64,000 bases of DNA from Neokomagataea tanensis (GTDB lineage Bacteria > Pseudomonadota > Alphaproteobacteria > Acetobacterales > Acetobacteraceae): assembly GCF_006542335.1 (NCBI RefSeq), contig NZ_CP032485.1, positions 1,560,501 to 1,624,500 of the forward strand. The letters run 5' to 3'. Positions 52,410 to 62,913 of the stretch are shown here, one piece after another. A model generated the notes under the pieces. The model was not told the DNA's origin. It saw only the letters and a list, made by a program, of their open reading frames with translations, and ran no database searches. The stretch's first letter is position 1. Each line of letters opens with the position of its first letter. The translations under genes and the position numbers were made by a program.

Positions 52410-53029
52410 AATTTCTGCGCGGAGATAATCGACAGTTCGCTCAGGCGCGTTGTATTTTCGTCAAGGACTTCGCGAATTGCTTGTGTAAGCGGGGAAGCAC
52501 TCGTGTATTTTGTGCCGTAGCGCAAATTGAAGTCATGTTCAAAATTTGCAGGGTTTTGGCCATTAATATGCTGAGATATTGTCTCGAGCTTGTCGAATGC
52601 TTTTGCGAGTTGTCCTTCGGGGCTGGTGGCGTTTTCGTAATCATCCCATAGAGTCAAAAACTCTGACTGTAATTCTGAGGGCAGGGTTGTCATAATGCTT
52701 ATGAGGTCTGCTCTCTCTTGCGCGCTTTTCCCAGCGGACGCGGCCAGAGAAGTCGCCGGGATGTCGCCGTGTATTGCTTCGCCGAGGTCATGCAGAATAC
52801 ACAGTTTGAAAAGCTTTATGAGGTTGATTTCAGGTGGCAAGTGGTCGGCAAATGTCATCACCATCAGGCACAGGCCCCAGCTATGAGCTGCGGTACTTTC
52901 CTGTAGGCCATTGATGGTAAAGGCCCGGCGCATCACTTCTTTAAGACGCGAGGCTTCGCGCAGGAAGGTCAGTCGTTTCTCGATGCTGTCCCGAGAAAGA
53001 GCGAGATCTGCGGTTGTGGTCGCGTCCAT
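52406..53029 (-). CDS. HD-domain hydrolase, YfbR/HDDC2-like
   Basis: This is a 207-residue HD-domain protein of the 5'-deoxynucleotidase type. The metal ligands are 'ESTAAHSWGLC' and 'LCILHDLGEAIHGDIP', and a distal Asp lies in 'AKAFDKLETISQHI'. Activity would be removal of phosphate from deoxynucleoside monophosphates, as for YfbR/HDDC2; this is a family inference. It lies upstream of the GT2 gene and overlaps it. It is divergent from cysG with a 182-base gap. Confidence 0.82.
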   Translation of the reverse strand: MDATTTADLALSRDSIEKRLTFLREASRLKEVMRRAFTINGLQESTAAHSWGLCLMVMTFADHLPPEINLIKLFKLCILHDLGEAIHGDIPATSLAASAGKSAQERADLISIMTTLPSELQSEFLTLWDDYENATSPEGQLAKAFDKLETISQHINGQNPANFEHDFNLRYGTKYTSASPLTQAIREVLDENTTRLSELSIISAQKL

Positions 53030-53211
53030 GGTTCTCCGTTTTTCAGGCCGTTTCTAAATGTGTTTCACTCAGTGTTTAGCATAGTCTTTGCCTGTAGTCT
53101 TTAATGTGAGCTTTTGCTGCGCATGTTGCTGTGGGTGAGGGGTGTTCTAGCTTTAAACTTGGTGCGACAAAGGGCTGTGTATAAAGATTGAGATAAGTGA
53201 TTTTAAGATAG

Positions 53212-54642
53212 ATGGACAACATGAGCGCCGATGCCTCCGTACCTCTCGTTGAAACAGGATGGTTCCCGATTTCAGTCAGGATTGAAGGGGCGCGGGTTTT
53301 GCTTGTCGGGGGTGGTGAAGTTGCCATCAACAAAGGACGGTTGCTGCTCGATCATGGCGCACGCATTGAGATAGTCGCGGATCGTTTAATACCCGGCGTT
53401 CAGGAATGGGTGGAAACAGGCAAGGCTTTGCATGTTGGTGGCCGTGTTGATGAAGCAATGCTTGAGAGGATTATGCCGGGTTGTCGGCTGGTTTATGCCG
53501 CAACGGATGACCGGGCCGTAAATCGGGTTGTGGCTGCGATGGCTGATCGTATGGGGATCCCTGTTTGCGCAGTTGATGACCCTGAACCATCGACATTTAT
53601 TACACCAGCCCAAGTACGTCGTGGGATGGTGCGCGTGTCAATCGCAACGGCAGGTGGCGCGCCAGTATTGGCCCGGCGCTTGCGTCAGGAAATTGAGGCC
53701 TGGTTGCCGGAGGGCACGGGGCAGTTGGCGGAATACATGCAGTCTCGTCGTCCAACTGTGTCCGCCCGCTGGCCAGAGACGCAGGACCGAAAGCGCGTCT
53801 GGGAAGATTTTTTGGATGGTCCGGGAGCCGATTCAGCACGTGCAGGAGATGTTGCCGCAGCGGACCGTTATTTGCAGAGTTTACTGGATGGTTATGGTCG
53901 TACAGGCGAGGTCTGGTTGGTGGGGGCAGGGCCGGGAGATCCTGATCTTCTGACGTTGAAGGCATTGCATTACATGCAAAACGCTGATGTCGTGCTTTAC
54001 GATAATCTGTTGCCAGCAGTGCTGCTGGGCCGTGTTCGACGGGACGCAGAACTGATTTTTGTCGGTAAAAAGCGTGACAGACACACTCTCCCGCAGGCGG
54101 AAATCAATGCTGAGATGGTGCGCCATGCGCGTGCCGGCCAGAGAGTTTTGAGGTTAAAGGGGGGGGACCCCTTTATCTTTGGCCGGGGTGGAGAAGAAAT
54201 TGAGTCTTTGCTGGAGGCCGGGATACGGTTCCGGGTAGTTCCGGGTATTACGGCGGCTAGCGGTTGTGCGGCTTATGCGGGAATTCCGCTGACACATCGT
54301 GAGTGCGCTCAGGCTTGTCTGTTCGTGACGGGCCACGCAAAGGCTGACGGTGTGCTGGACTTGCCGTGGAAGGACATGGCGGATCGTCGGCAGACAGTGG
54401 TGATTTATATGGGTATTTCTTCTCTTCAGCGCGCCATGGATGGATTGTGTGAGCACGGGCTGCCGCGTGATTGGCCAGCTGCTATTGTTGAGCGCGGAAC
54501 ACAGCCAGGACAGCGTGTTTTGATTGGAACTGTCGAAACGCTCCCGCGATTGGCACAGGACGCTGGCGTGGCCTCGCCAGCATTGGTGATCGTTGGAAAA
54601 GTAGTGGAGCACCGTGTTGTGTCTCCGCAAGACGGGGAATAA
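53212..54642 (+). CDS. cysG: Siroheme synthase (multifunctional)
   Basis: CysG converts uroporphyrinogen III to siroheme for sulfite and nitrite reductases. The N-terminal precorrin-2 dehydrogenase/ferrochelatase domain has '[22 protein letters not shown]' (about 28-50) and '[29 protein letters not shown]'. The C-terminal SUMT methyltransferase has '[34 protein letters not shown]' and '[15 protein letters not shown]'. At 476 residues it is full length. The start at 53212 is weak; an ATG three codons later is equally good. The stop overlaps the glsA start by one base. Confidence 0.94.
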   Translation: MDNMSADASVPLVETGWFPISVRIEGARVLLVGGGEVAINKGRLLLDHGARIEIVADRLIPGVQEWVETGKALHVGGRVDEAMLERIMPGCRLVYAATDDRAVNRVVAAMADRMGIPVCAVDDPEPSTFITPAQVRRGMVRVSIATAGGAPVLARRLRQEIEAWLPEGTGQLAEYMQSRRPTVSARWPETQDRKRVWEDFLDGPGADSARAGDVAAADRYLQSLLDGYGRTGEVWLVGAGPGDPDLLTLKALHYMQNADVVLYDNLLPAVLLGRVRRDAELIFVGKKRDRHTLPQAEINAEMVRHARAGQRVLRLKGGDPFIFGRGGEEIESLLEAGIRFRVVPGITAASGCAAYAGIPLTHRECAQACLFVTGHAKADGVLDLPWKDMADRRQTVVIYMGISSLQRAMDGLCEHGLPRDWPAAIVERGTQPGQRVLIGTVETLPRLAQDAGVASPALVIVGKVVEHRVVSPQDGE

Positions 54643-55589
54643 TGGCGATGCTGCAAGATATTCTTCCCCGTATCGTTGAGGATATGCAGGGCATTGCTGA
54701 GCGCGGACAGGTGGCGAATTACATTCCGCCGCTGGCTTGTGTTGATCCCTCTAAATTTGGCATGGCCGTTGTTGAGGCTGATGGGACGTTTCATCGTTTT
54801 GGTGATGCAGATGAGCCTTTCTCTATTCAGAGTGTCTCGAAAGTTTTTGGACTAACACTTGCTTTAGATGCTGTAGGGGACAGTCTGTGGCAGCGCGTGC
54901 GGCAAGAGCCGTCGGGGAGTGCGTTCAATTCGATTATTCAGCTGGAAAGTGAGCATGGCATCCCGCGCAACCCGTTTATTAATGCGGGTGCTATTGTTGT
55001 GTCGGACATTTTAGTTTCATGTTTTGGGCGGGTGGGCGCCGAAAATGCGCTATTAAATCTCTTGCGGCCACTGGCGCGCGACCCTGCATCGGTCGTCATT
55101 GATCGGGTGATGGCGCAGCAAGAAGCACAGACGGGTTTCCGCAATTTGGCCCTTGGTAATTACATGCGGAATTTTGATAATATTCTTAATCCAGTTGAGC
55201 AAACGCTAGATTTCTATTTTCATCAATGCGCTTTGACGATGAGCTGCGGGCAACTGGCTGAGATGGGGGCCTATCTTATGACCGGGGGGATAAATCCGCG
55301 GACAGGGGAGCGCGTTATGTCGACCCGTCAAGCCCAAACAGTTCTCGCGCTTATGATGATGTGCGGGCATTACGATGGCTCGGGCGCGTTTGCCATCCGG
55401 GTTGGCCTGCCCGGCAAATCCGGTGTGGGGGGTGGAATCTTGGCCATTACTCCGGGTGTTGCCTCAGTTGCAGTGTGGTCGCCGGGACTGAATGCTCAGG
55501 GAAATTCTCTATTAGGTACGTTGGCCTTAGAGCGTTTGGTGCAGGCGACAGGATGGAATGTGTTTCGGGCAAGCGGCCACATGGCCTAG
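54642..55589 (+). CDS. glsA: Glutaminase
   Basis: This serine-dependent beta-lactamase-fold glutaminase hydrolyses glutamine to glutamate and ammonia. The 315-residue protein has the catalytic SxxK motif in '[16 protein letters not shown]' and the family segment '[31 protein letters not shown]'. 'GVGGGILAI' near the C-terminus is the third conserved block. It starts within the cysG stop (TAATG) and may be co-translated, although the two functions have no clear link. Confidence 0.94.
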   Translation: MAMLQDILPRIVEDMQGIAERGQVANYIPPLACVDPSKFGMAVVEADGTFHRFGDADEPFSIQSVSKVFGLTLALDAVGDSLWQRVRQEPSGSAFNSIIQLESEHGIPRNPFINAGAIVVSDILVSCFGRVGAENALLNLLRPLARDPASVVIDRVMAQQEAQTGFRNLALGNYMRNFDNILNPVEQTLDFYFHQCALTMSCGQLAEMGAYLMTGGINPRTGERVMSTRQAQTVLALMMMCGHYDGSGAFAIRVGLPGKSGVGGGILAITPGVASVAVWSPGLNAQGNSLLGTLALERLVQATGWNVFRASGHMA

Positions 55590-55594
55590 CTTCT

Positions 55595-56290
55595 TCAAGG
55601 GGCTAAAATTTTTTCTGGGTAGGTGCACCATTCCGTCGCGGTACAGCGCCAGCACTCTGGACGGCGAGCTTTGCATACATAGCGGCCATGAAGGATAAGC
55701 CAGTGATGGGCGTCCCGTAGCAGGCCTTTTGGGATACGTTTGACGAGCCCGTCTTCGACTTGGCGCGTGTTTGTGCCGGGGGCGAGGCCTGTGCGGTTGC
55801 CGATACGAAAAATATGTGTGTCCACGGCCATAGTATCAGCGCCAAAGGCGATGTTCATAACCACATTTGCCGTTTTGCGCCCAACACCGGGTAATGCCTC
55901 AAGGGCGTCTCGGTCTGATGGGACTTCCCCACCGTGAAGTGTTAGAAGCTGATCACAAAGTAGGGCTACGTTTTTGGCTTTGCTGCGCCAAAGGCCGATG
56001 GTGCGGATGTATTCGCCGATTGTTTCTTCACCAAGGGTGGCCATGCTGCGTGCGTCTGGTGCCCTTTCATACAAAGCGCGTGTTGCTTTGTTGACAGAGA
56101 CGTCTGTGGCTTGAGCGGATAGTACGACGCTTACGAGTAACTCGAACGTGCTGTTATAGATCAACTCACTTTCCGCGTTGGGATTTGCAGCAGCGAGGGC
56201 GCGGATAAAAGCGTCCACGGCTTTCAAAGTCATCGGCTTGGGCGTTTTGGGCTTGGAAGCGCGGGGAGTTTTTGTCGCTATGCGGGTCAT
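55595..56290 (-). CDS. nth: Endonuclease III (DNA glycosylase/AP lyase)
   Basis: Nth removes oxidised pyrimidines and nicks AP sites. The 231-residue protein has the helix-hairpin-helix 'LPGVGRKTANVVMNIAFG' with the catalytic Lys and 'DTHIFRIGNRTGLAPG' with the catalytic Asp. The C-terminal 4Fe-4S cluster has the pattern C-X6-C-X2-C-X5-C (near 'CKARRPECWRCTATEWC'). It has a longer basic N-terminal tail than E. coli Nth. It is convergent with glsA, five bases apart. Confidence 0.95.
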   Translation of the reverse strand: MTRIATKTPRASKPKTPKPMTLKAVDAFIRALAAANPNAESELIYNSTFELLVSVVLSAQATDVSVNKATRALYERAPDARSMATLGEETIGEYIRTIGLWRSKAKNVALLCDQLLTLHGGEVPSDRDALEALPGVGRKTANVVMNIAFGADTMAVDTHIFRIGNRTGLAPGTNTRQVEDGLVKRIPKGLLRDAHHWLILHGRYVCKARRPECWRCTATEWCTYPEKILAP

Positions 56291-56554
56291 GTTGGGGATA
56301 TTAACGCCTTGGAGAGCGAGAAGCGAGGCTTTCCCATAATGACTGAAAGCGTTTTTATTCAGTGCTGAGCTGTGCCGCAGGGTAGAAGGTCAGAACTACG
56401 CCAGTACGGGCTTTGGTTGGACAACTTTCGCCAAACAGAGGGGGCGGCATTGCACAATGTGGTGCTCATCCCCCACAATGGTAACGATCTTTTTCAATAA
56501 TACTGACTTATGAATAACTGCTCGCGTTGTGGGACAAGAGCGGTGGAGTATCCT

Positions 56555-58393
56555 GTGTCTGAAGATTCATCTGTCCTGTCAGCTCAACAGCGTGAGGGAC
56601 GTAAAATTGACATCCCCTTTACGGAAGTTGTCGGCTTTGTCGTGCGGCGGTGGTTGGACCACCCGTCTTTACTGGCGAAGACGTTGGCGGGGGTTTTTAT
56701 GGCCACGCTGGCAGATATTGCGACACCAGTGCTCGCTGGTCGTCTGGTCAACGATATATCCCAACATACCGCTGGGCCGGGTGCCGTCGTAGATAAGGCC
56801 CTGCTGGCATTGCGCGACGACGCAACGCTGATGGTGACGGGGTTAATTGTTCTGGGGTTGGTTGGTCTTTTTGGTCGTCGGTCGTCTTATATTGGTATCT
56901 CGCATCTGACGCTGGCCATTATGCAGCGCATTGCTGATACGGCTTTTGCGAGGGTGCAGCGCTTTTCAACAGATTGGCATGCAAATACGTTTGCGGGCTC
57001 GACCGTGCGGCGCTTGACGCGCGGTATCTGGGCAATTGACACGCTGGATGACACGCTGCTGCTGTTGATTGTGCCAGAAGTATTGGTGTTGCTAGGTACG
57101 ACGGTCGTGTTGGCAGTACGTTCGCCATTAATGGGTGCGGCTCTCGGTATTTTCGTCGTTTTATTTGCTTGGCTCTCAATCGTGCTTACGCTGCGTTATG
57201 TGGCACCAACCGCGCGTGCAGCTAATGCTTGGGACACCAAGATGGGGGCCGCAATGGCGGATGCGGTGACGTGTAACGCCGTTGTCCGGGCTTTTGGCGC
57301 AGAAGCGCGCGAGGAAAAACGTCTGCATCGTGTGATTCGCGGCTGGCGTGGGCGGACTTTACAGACATGGATACGTGGCACCAATAGCGCGAACCTCCAA
57401 GCTCTAGCGTCCCTTGGCATGCGGATGTTGATGATAGGTTTGGCGGTCTGGCTTTGGTGGCAAGGTAAAGCCGGGCCGGGCGATATCGCTTATGTTTTGA
57501 CGATGGTGTTTCTTATTCAGGGTTACTTGCGTGATCTTGGCCAGCAGGTGAGTCAGGTCCAGCGTGCGGTGAATGAGATGGAAGAGTTGGTGGCTGTCTT
57601 CCAGCGTGAGCCTGCCATAGCGGACCCAGTAAAGCCGGAGGCGTTAAATATTAAGCGCGGCGAAATTCGCTTTGAGCATGTCCGCTTCTGTTATCCGGGC
57701 CAGAAAAAAGCACTTTACGAGAATTTGGATCTGACCATTCAGGCAGGTTCGCGTGTTGCTTTGGTCGGACCAAGTGGTTCTGGGAAAACAACATTAACAA
57801 AGCTGCTTCAGCGTTTGTATGATGTGACCGATGGGCGTGTTTTGGTGGATGGGCAGAATATTGCTCACGTCAGGCAGTCTGACCTTCGTGCGCGTATTGC
57901 GATTGTCCCGCAAGAGCCGATCTTGTTTCATCGTACTTTGGCGGAAAATATTGCTTACGCACGGCCTAGCGCCTCGCGTGAGGAGATAGAACAGGCAGCA
58001 GCGCAGGCTAATGCATCTTCTTTTATTGAACGCTTGCCTGAGGGTTACGACACGATGGTTGGCGAGCGAGGCGTCAAGCTCTCCGGGGGAGAGCGGCAAC
58101 GTGTTGCTATCGCACGTGCCTTTCTCGCGGATGCTCCTATCTTGGTGTTCGACGAGGCAACATCTAGCCTTGATTCGGAATCAGAGGCGCAGGTGCAAGA
58201 TGCCATGCGGCGCTTGATGAAGGATCGTACAGTGATTGTCATCGCGCACCGTTTGTCGACGGTTGTCGAGTTGGACCGCCTCTTGGTGTTCAGCCAAGGT
58301 GAGTTGCGAGAGGACGGCACGCACGCGGAGCTTGTGGCGCAAGAGAGTGGTATTTATCGCCGTTTGTACGAGTTGCAGTCGCTGGAAGGGTGA
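56555..58393 (+). CDS. ABC exporter, fused permease and ATPase
   Basis: The protein is about 612 residues from a GTG at 56555 with GGTGGAG well placed upstream. An ATG at 56510 extends the frame by 15 residues but has no ribosome site. Six membrane spans (about 60-320) are followed by an ATPase domain with Walker A 'GPSGSGKTT', 'LSGGERQRVAIARAFL' and Walker B 'ILVFDEATSSLDSE'. It is of the MsbA/multidrug/lipid exporter type, and the substrate cannot be deduced. It is divergent from nth and convergent with the YeiH gene. Confidence 0.9.
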   Translation: MSEDSSVLSAQQREGRKIDIPFTEVVGFVVRRWLDHPSLLAKTLAGVFMATLADIATPVLAGRLVNDISQHTAGPGAVVDKALLALRDDATLMVTGLIVLGLVGLFGRRSSYIGISHLTLAIMQRIADTAFARVQRFSTDWHANTFAGSTVRRLTRGIWAIDTLDDTLLLLIVPEVLVLLGTTVVLAVRSPLMGAALGIFVVLFAWLSIVLTLRYVAPTARAANAWDTKMGAAMADAVTCNAVVRAFGAEAREEKRLHRVIRGWRGRTLQTWIRGTNSANLQALASLGMRMLMIGLAVWLWWQGKAGPGDIAYVLTMVFLIQGYLRDLGQQVSQVQRAVNEMEELVAVFQREPAIADPVKPEALNIKRGEIRFEHVRFCYPGQKKALYENLDLTIQAGSRVALVGPSGSGKTTLTKLLQRLYDVTDGRVLVDGQNIAHVRQSDLRARIAIVPQEPILFHRTLAENIAYARPSASREEIEQAAAQANASSFIERLPEGYDTMVGERGVKLSGGERQRVAIARAFLADAPILVFDEATSSLDSESEAQVQDAMRRLMKDRTVIVIAHRLSTVVELDRLLVFSQGELREDGTHAELVAQESGIYRRLYELQSLEG

Positions 58394-58417
58394 TGCTGCC
58401 CTACAGTGCCAGCGGCT

Positions 58418-59461
58418 TTAATTAGCGTAGAGCCAGCGTGTCAGCAGTAGCGCGCCGATAAACACGGTTGAAACCGACAGGGCGGATACTGTGAGAAGGC
58501 GTAGGTTGTTCTGCATAAGGCTTCGTGGATTAACGCGGAGCCCTAGTGCCGCCATGGCGAGTACCGTTAGAAAGGTTGCCGATTGTTGGAGAATGATAAG
58601 TGCTTGTTCAGGAATTGCCCCGACTGAACGGCAAAGCATGAGAATGAAGAACCCAGGAATGTACCATGGGACAAGACGCTGTAGGGGAAGTTTCTCTGCC
58701 TCCGTCTGACGGGGCATTAGAAGCGCGAGTACCAGGCAGACGGGGCCGAGAAGCAGCACACGACCAAGCTTAACAAACATTCCTGTTTGAATGGCCATGA
58801 TACCAACAGGATTAGTCGCGGCGACCACTTGCGGCACGGCGTATACTGTCAGGCCTGATAAAGTACCATATGCCGGTGCTGATAAGCCGAGGATGGGCGC
58901 CAAAAGTGGAAGCGCAACAACCAGAGCCGTACCTAAAAGCGCTGTGATGGTTATGCACGCGGTAATATCTGTTTCTTTGGCTTTCACGACCGGGGCGACA
59001 GCAATAATAGCAGAATTGCCGCAAATTGCGTTGCCGCAGGCAATTAATGCTGAGCGTTGAAATGAGAGTCCAAACAGGCGACCGATGATTAAGCCTGAGC
59101 TTATGGTACCTACAACTAAAGCAACAATGCTAGCGAGGATGTAGGGGCTAGCCGTCCAAAGGGTTTTGGCGCTGATGGAGGCACCTAAAAGTAGAATAGA
59201 GCACTCCAGCAACGGTTTGGAGCAGAACTGCACCCCTTTTATTGTCCGTTCGTCTGCTGTGAAAAACGAGGGTGTTAAAGTCCCTATGACTATGGCGAGA
59301 TTGAGTGCCTCAACCCATGCTTTCCCGAAAACCAAACGCTCCAGATGCTCAATTTCGTAAGCGCTACCAGAGACGAGCAGACAGAGGAGTACACCGGGAA
59401 TGAGACCCGCTGGAACCGAGATGTTCTCTGCTGTGCTGATGGTGGTGTGTTGTGATGGCAT
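58418..59461 (-). CDS. YeiH-family putative sulfate exporter (UPF0324)
   Basis: This membrane protein of about 347 residues has some ten spans. It includes 'LIPGVLLCLLVSGSAYEIEHL', the inner repeat 'GNAICGNSAIIAVAPVVKA' and the family's Gly-rich '[17 protein letters not shown]'. I place the start at 59461, since GGAGGGG lies seven bases upstream, although the frame reaches 59509. It is divergent from a LysR regulator, as in the yeiE-yeiH pair of E. coli, which suggests that the regulator controls it. The substrate is unproven. Confidence 0.87.
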   Translation of the reverse strand: MPSQHTTISTAENISVPAGLIPGVLLCLLVSGSAYEIEHLERLVFGKAWVEALNLAIVIGTLTPSFFTADERTIKGVQFCSKPLLECSILLLGASISAKTLWTASPYILASIVALVVGTISSGLIIGRLFGLSFQRSALIACGNAICGNSAIIAVAPVVKAKETDITACITITALLGTALVVALPLLAPILGLSAPAYGTLSGLTVYAVPQVVAATNPVGIMAIQTGMFVKLGRVLLLGPVCLVLALLMPRQTEAEKLPLQRLVPWYIPGFFILMLCRSVGAIPEQALIILQQSATFLTVLAMAALGLRVNPRSLMQNNLRLLTVSALSVSTVFIGALLLTRWLYAN

Positions 59462-59575
59462 GTTTGGTCCCCTCCGCCAGTGCGTTGTGTTTACACAGGG
59501 TATGACCAATTAATCCAACGTATCATTTGAATTATTTTAATCGATATTTTTGATGATTTAAAACATGATGAGACC

Positions 59576-60436
59576 ATGACTTTAGAGCAATTAAAGGTTT
59601 TTCTGGCTGTAGCGGAGCGCGAGCATATGACTGCTGCAGCTCAGGCGATGAATATGACGCAATCGGCGGTTTCATCCGCCATTGCAGCGCTTGAAGGGCG
59701 GCACGGCGTGAAGCTGTTTCATAGAGTTGGGCGTGGTATTTGCCTGACTGAGGCGGGTCGCCTTTTTGCTGTGGAGGCACGGGCTGTGCTAGCGCGCGCT
59801 GACGCTGCGGAGCAGGCTCTGGCGTCTTTGAGTGGTTTGCACTACGGGACCTTAAAAATCGTCGCTAGTCAGACCATAGCGGGATATTGGCTTCCCGCTG
59901 TTCTGGCCGCGTTTCGCGGGCGCTACCCGCGCATAGCTGTGGAAGTTTTGGTTGGGAACACGGAGCAGGCTGCCCAACATGTTTTGGATGGGCGTGTTGA
60001 TCTTGGAATTGTGGAAGGGCAGGTCAACGAGCCAGCTCTTGCCAGTTGGCCCGTTGGAGAAGACCGACTGGTGCTTGTGCAGAATACCGCGACGACGGAA
60101 ACAATCGATGCGCTTTGGTTGAGTAAAGCACGTTGGGTGATGCGCGAGAGCGGGTCAGGTACACGCTCATCCTTGGATAGAGCTTTGATGCAGCAAGGCG
60201 TAGTGCCTGAAAGTCTCGATATTTCTCTCGTTTTGCCGTCCAACGAGAGCGTGCGTACCGCGGTTGAGGCTGGGGGCGGTGTGGCCGCGCTCTCTTTTTT
60301 CGTAGTGGAACATGCCCTGAAGGCGGGGCGTCTACATGCTTTGCCTTACAATTTGGGGGTTAGACCTTTTTATGGGCTGCGCCATAAGGAGCGGTACCGT
60401 AGTGCAGCGGCTGAAGCTCTTTTGAAGATGCTGTAG
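59576..60436 (+). CDS. LysR-family regulator (YeiE-like)
   Basis: This is a 286-residue LysR-type regulator with an N-terminal winged helix (1-60, 'LKVFLAVAEREHMTAAAQAMNMTQSAVSSAIAALEGRHGVKLFHRVGR') and an effector-binding domain that resembles CysB/YeiE. It is divergent from the YeiH gene, with about 114 bases between starts. The gap is AT-rich, and no exact T-N11-A operator is assigned. YeiE is linked to sulfite response in enterics, so a sulfur role is plausible here, a family-level inference. Confidence 0.88.
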   Translation: MTLEQLKVFLAVAEREHMTAAAQAMNMTQSAVSSAIAALEGRHGVKLFHRVGRGICLTEAGRLFAVEARAVLARADAAEQALASLSGLHYGTLKIVASQTIAGYWLPAVLAAFRGRYPRIAVEVLVGNTEQAAQHVLDGRVDLGIVEGQVNEPALASWPVGEDRLVLVQNTATTETIDALWLSKARWVMRESGSGTRSSLDRALMQQGVVPESLDISLVLPSNESVRTAVEAGGGVAALSFFVVEHALKAGRLHALPYNLGVRPFYGLRHKERYRSAAAEALLKML

Positions 60437-60562
60437 CGGGCTAGCCACGGGATATTGTTTTCAAACACCCGCTCTGGGGGAGAAAATCCGCAACTTTACC
60501 TTGCTGTGTATGGCTGTGCGTGGTTTTGGAGCGGGACACTTTTGCTCCGTTTTTGAGGTTCC

Positions 60563-62185
60563 ATGATTCGGCTCGATAATATCAGTAAGCGCAATGGCCA
60601 CCGGGTCATTTTCATTGAGGCATCGGCCGCTCTCTTAAAGGGAGAAAAGATTGGTCTGGTCGGGCCGAACGGGGCAGGAAAAACAACACTCTTTCGTTTG
60701 GTGGCGGGGCAAGAAATCCCGGATGACGGGCAAGTACTCGTTGATCGGGGTGTATCGATTGGTTTCTTCAATCAGGACGTTGGGGAAATGCAAGGCCGTA
60801 GCGCCGTCGCCGAGGTCATGAACGGTGCTGGCCCCGTTGCAGAAACAGGGGCTGAACTAGCTGAACTGGAAGCTGCATTAGCCGACCCCGAACGGATGGA
60901 CGAACTTGACTCCATTCTCGAACGGTTTGGCGAAGTGCAGGCCCGTTTCGAGGAGTTGGGCGGTTATGCGCTGGATGGCCGGGCAAGAGAGATTTTGCAC
61001 GGTCTTGGTTTCTCCCAAGAAATGATGGACGGAGATGTGGGCCGTTTGTCTGGGGGATGGAAGATGCGCGTTGCTTTGGCGCGTATTCTGCTCATGAAGC
61101 CTGACGTGATGTTGCTTGATGAGCCGAGCAACCACTTGGACCTTGAAAGTTTGATTTGGCTGGAAAAGTTTCTGTCCGGCTACGATGGTGCGTTGCTCAT
61201 GACGTCGCATGACCGGGCGTTTATGAACCGGATTATCGATAAAGTTATTGAAATCGATGGGGGGACGTTAACGAGCTTCTCTGGCGATTATGAGTTTTAC
61301 GAGCAGCAGCGCGCCCAGAATGAAAAGCAGCAGCAGGCTCAGTTCGAACGTCAGCAAGCAATGCTGGCTAAAGAAATTGCTTTTATTGAGCGTTTTAAAG
61401 CACGGGCATCTCATGCAGCGCAGGTGCAGAGCCGCGTTAAGAAACTCGATAAGATCGATCGTGTAGAGCCGCCAAAGCGCAGGCAGGCAATGTCGTTTAC
61501 TTTCCGTCCTGCTCCGCGTTCAGGAGATGCGGTGGCCACGCTGCGCAGCGTCGATAAGCGGTATGGTTCTCGGGTTATTTACGATGGCTTGGATGTCCTT
61601 ATTCGGCGGCAAGAGCGTATTTGCGTTCTTGGGGTGAATGGTGCAGGCAAATCTACGTTACTGAAGCTTGCCGCAGGAGCTATTGAGCCGGATGCAGGTA
61701 GCGTAGCGCTTGGGGGCGGGGTAAAGCTCGGTTACTTTGCTCAGCACGCAATGGATTTGTTGGACGGTGACGCAACAATTTTCGAGTTGCTGGAATCAAA
61801 CTTTCCGCAGGCTGGGCAAGCGTCTCTTCGTGCGCTGGCGGGTGGTTTTGGCTTCTCGGGCGATGATATCGACAAACCTTGCCGTGTTTTGTCCGGCGGT
61901 GAAAAAGCACGGCTTGTCATGGCAGTGATGTTGTATGATCCGCCGAACTTCCTTGTTTTGGATGAGCCAACCAACCACTTGGACATTGCCACGAAAGAAA
62001 TGCTGATTAATGCGCTGCAGGATTATGAGGGAACAATGCTTTTTGTTTCCCATGACAGGCATTTCTTGGCGGCTCTCTCAAACCGGGTGCTGGAAGTGAC
62101 GCCCGGCGGGCTTCAGCGTTATGAAGGTGGTTACAGCGAGTATGTGGAGCGGACTGGCCGAGAGGCACCAGGCCTGCACGAGTAA
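60563..62185 (+). CDS. ABC-F family ATPase
   Basis: This is a 540-residue soluble protein with two ATPase domains and no membrane spans. The first has 'GPNGAGKTTLFR' and 'LSGGWKMRVALARILL', the second 'GVNGAGKSTLLK' and 'LSGGEKARLVMAVMLY', each with a Walker B/His-switch (for example 'LDEPTNHLDIATKE'). A charged linker and coiled-coil region (about 240-320, rich in Gln/Glu/Lys) lies between. It is in the YheS/Uup-type ABC-F group, thought to act on the ribosome or DNA. The exact subgroup is not clear. Confidence 0.9.
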   Translation: MIRLDNISKRNGHRVIFIEASAALLKGEKIGLVGPNGAGKTTLFRLVAGQEIPDDGQVLVDRGVSIGFFNQDVGEMQGRSAVAEVMNGAGPVAETGAELAELEAALADPERMDELDSILERFGEVQARFEELGGYALDGRAREILHGLGFSQEMMDGDVGRLSGGWKMRVALARILLMKPDVMLLDEPSNHLDLESLIWLEKFLSGYDGALLMTSHDRAFMNRIIDKVIEIDGGTLTSFSGDYEFYEQQRAQNEKQQQAQFERQQAMLAKEIAFIERFKARASHAAQVQSRVKKLDKIDRVEPPKRRQAMSFTFRPAPRSGDAVATLRSVDKRYGSRVIYDGLDVLIRRQERICVLGVNGAGKSTLLKLAAGAIEPDAGSVALGGGVKLGYFAQHAMDLLDGDATIFELLESNFPQAGQASLRALAGGFGFSGDDIDKPCRVLSGGEKARLVMAVMLYDPPNFLVLDEPTNHLDIATKEMLINALQDYEGTMLFVSHDRHFLAALSNRVLEVTPGGLQRYEGGYSEYVERTGREAPGLHE

Positions 62186-62193
62186 TGAAAACT

Positions 62194-62228
62194 ACTTTGA
62201 CTGGCCTAAAAAATAGGCCGGTCAAAGT
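62194..62228. terminator. Strong hairpin between the ABC-F gene and rdgB
   Basis: ACTTTGACTGGCCTA (62194-62208) and TAGGCCGGTCAAAGT (62214-62228) form a 15-bp stem with one G-T pair and an AAAAA loop. No U-tract follows. It lies between convergent genes and probably terminates or protects both. Confidence 0.65.
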
Positions 62229-62295
62229 GTTGCTAAGGCGGAGTCACTCTGGGCTGAAGACGCATACGCATCAGCCAGCCCAGTGGTTATCGCCT

Positions 62296-62913
62296 TTAGC
62301 CCTCGACGCACTCGGTTAGAAAGCGTGCAAGCGCTTTGCCGCGGTGGCTCAGCGTATTCTTCTCGCTTTCTGGCATTTCAGCGAAGGTGCGTGTCTCGCC
62401 TTCTGGTACAAACATTGGGTCATAGCCGTGGCCATGTTCTCCCCGGGGTGGCCAGACAGTGTGCCCATGACATTCACCGCGAACTGAGCGTGTTTCGCCG
62501 TTAGGCCAGGCGAGGCAAAGAACTGCGACGAATGATGCTGCGCGATTAGGGTTATCGCCTGCTTCGGCCTGCACGCGGTTCATGGCGACATGCATGTCTT
62601 TTTCCGGTCCGCCCCAACGCGCGGAATAGATCCCGGGCTGGCCGTTAAGGGCTGCAACACAAAAGCCGGAATCGTCTGCCAGAGCTGGCAAACCGGATGC
62701 CTGCGCGGCAGCAAGAGCTTTTATCGCTGCATTGCCCTCAAAGCTCTCTGCGGTTTCGTCAGGTTCGGGCAGGTTGAGCTCTGCCGCTGACAAGACGGTA
62801 ATGCCCGTTTGAGCCAGAAGCATTGAAAATTCACGCAATTTGCCTGCGTTGTGACTGGCAAGCACGATTTTGGCACCTTTTTCCAGGATGCGTGTGCTTT
62901 GCGCTTCAGCCAT
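62296..62913 (-). CDS. rdgB: RdgB/HAM1 non-canonical purine NTP pyrophosphatase
   Basis: RdgB hydrolyses ITP, dITP and XTP to keep them out of nucleic acids. The 205-residue protein has '[18 protein letters not shown]' near the N-terminus and '[25 protein letters not shown]'. It ends with a conserved '[35 protein letters not shown]' block. Its start overlaps the rph stop by eight bases, a common alphaproteobacterial pairing. Confidence 0.96.
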   Translation of the reverse strand: MAEAQSTRILEKGAKIVLASHNAGKLREFSMLLAQTGITVLSAAELNLPEPDETAESFEGNAAIKALAAAQASGLPALADDSGFCVAALNGQPGIYSARWGGPEKDMHVAMNRVQAEAGDNPNRAASFVAVLCLAWPNGETRSVRGECHGHTVWPPRGEHGHGYDPMFVPEGETRTFAEMPESEKNTLSHRGKALARFLTECVEG

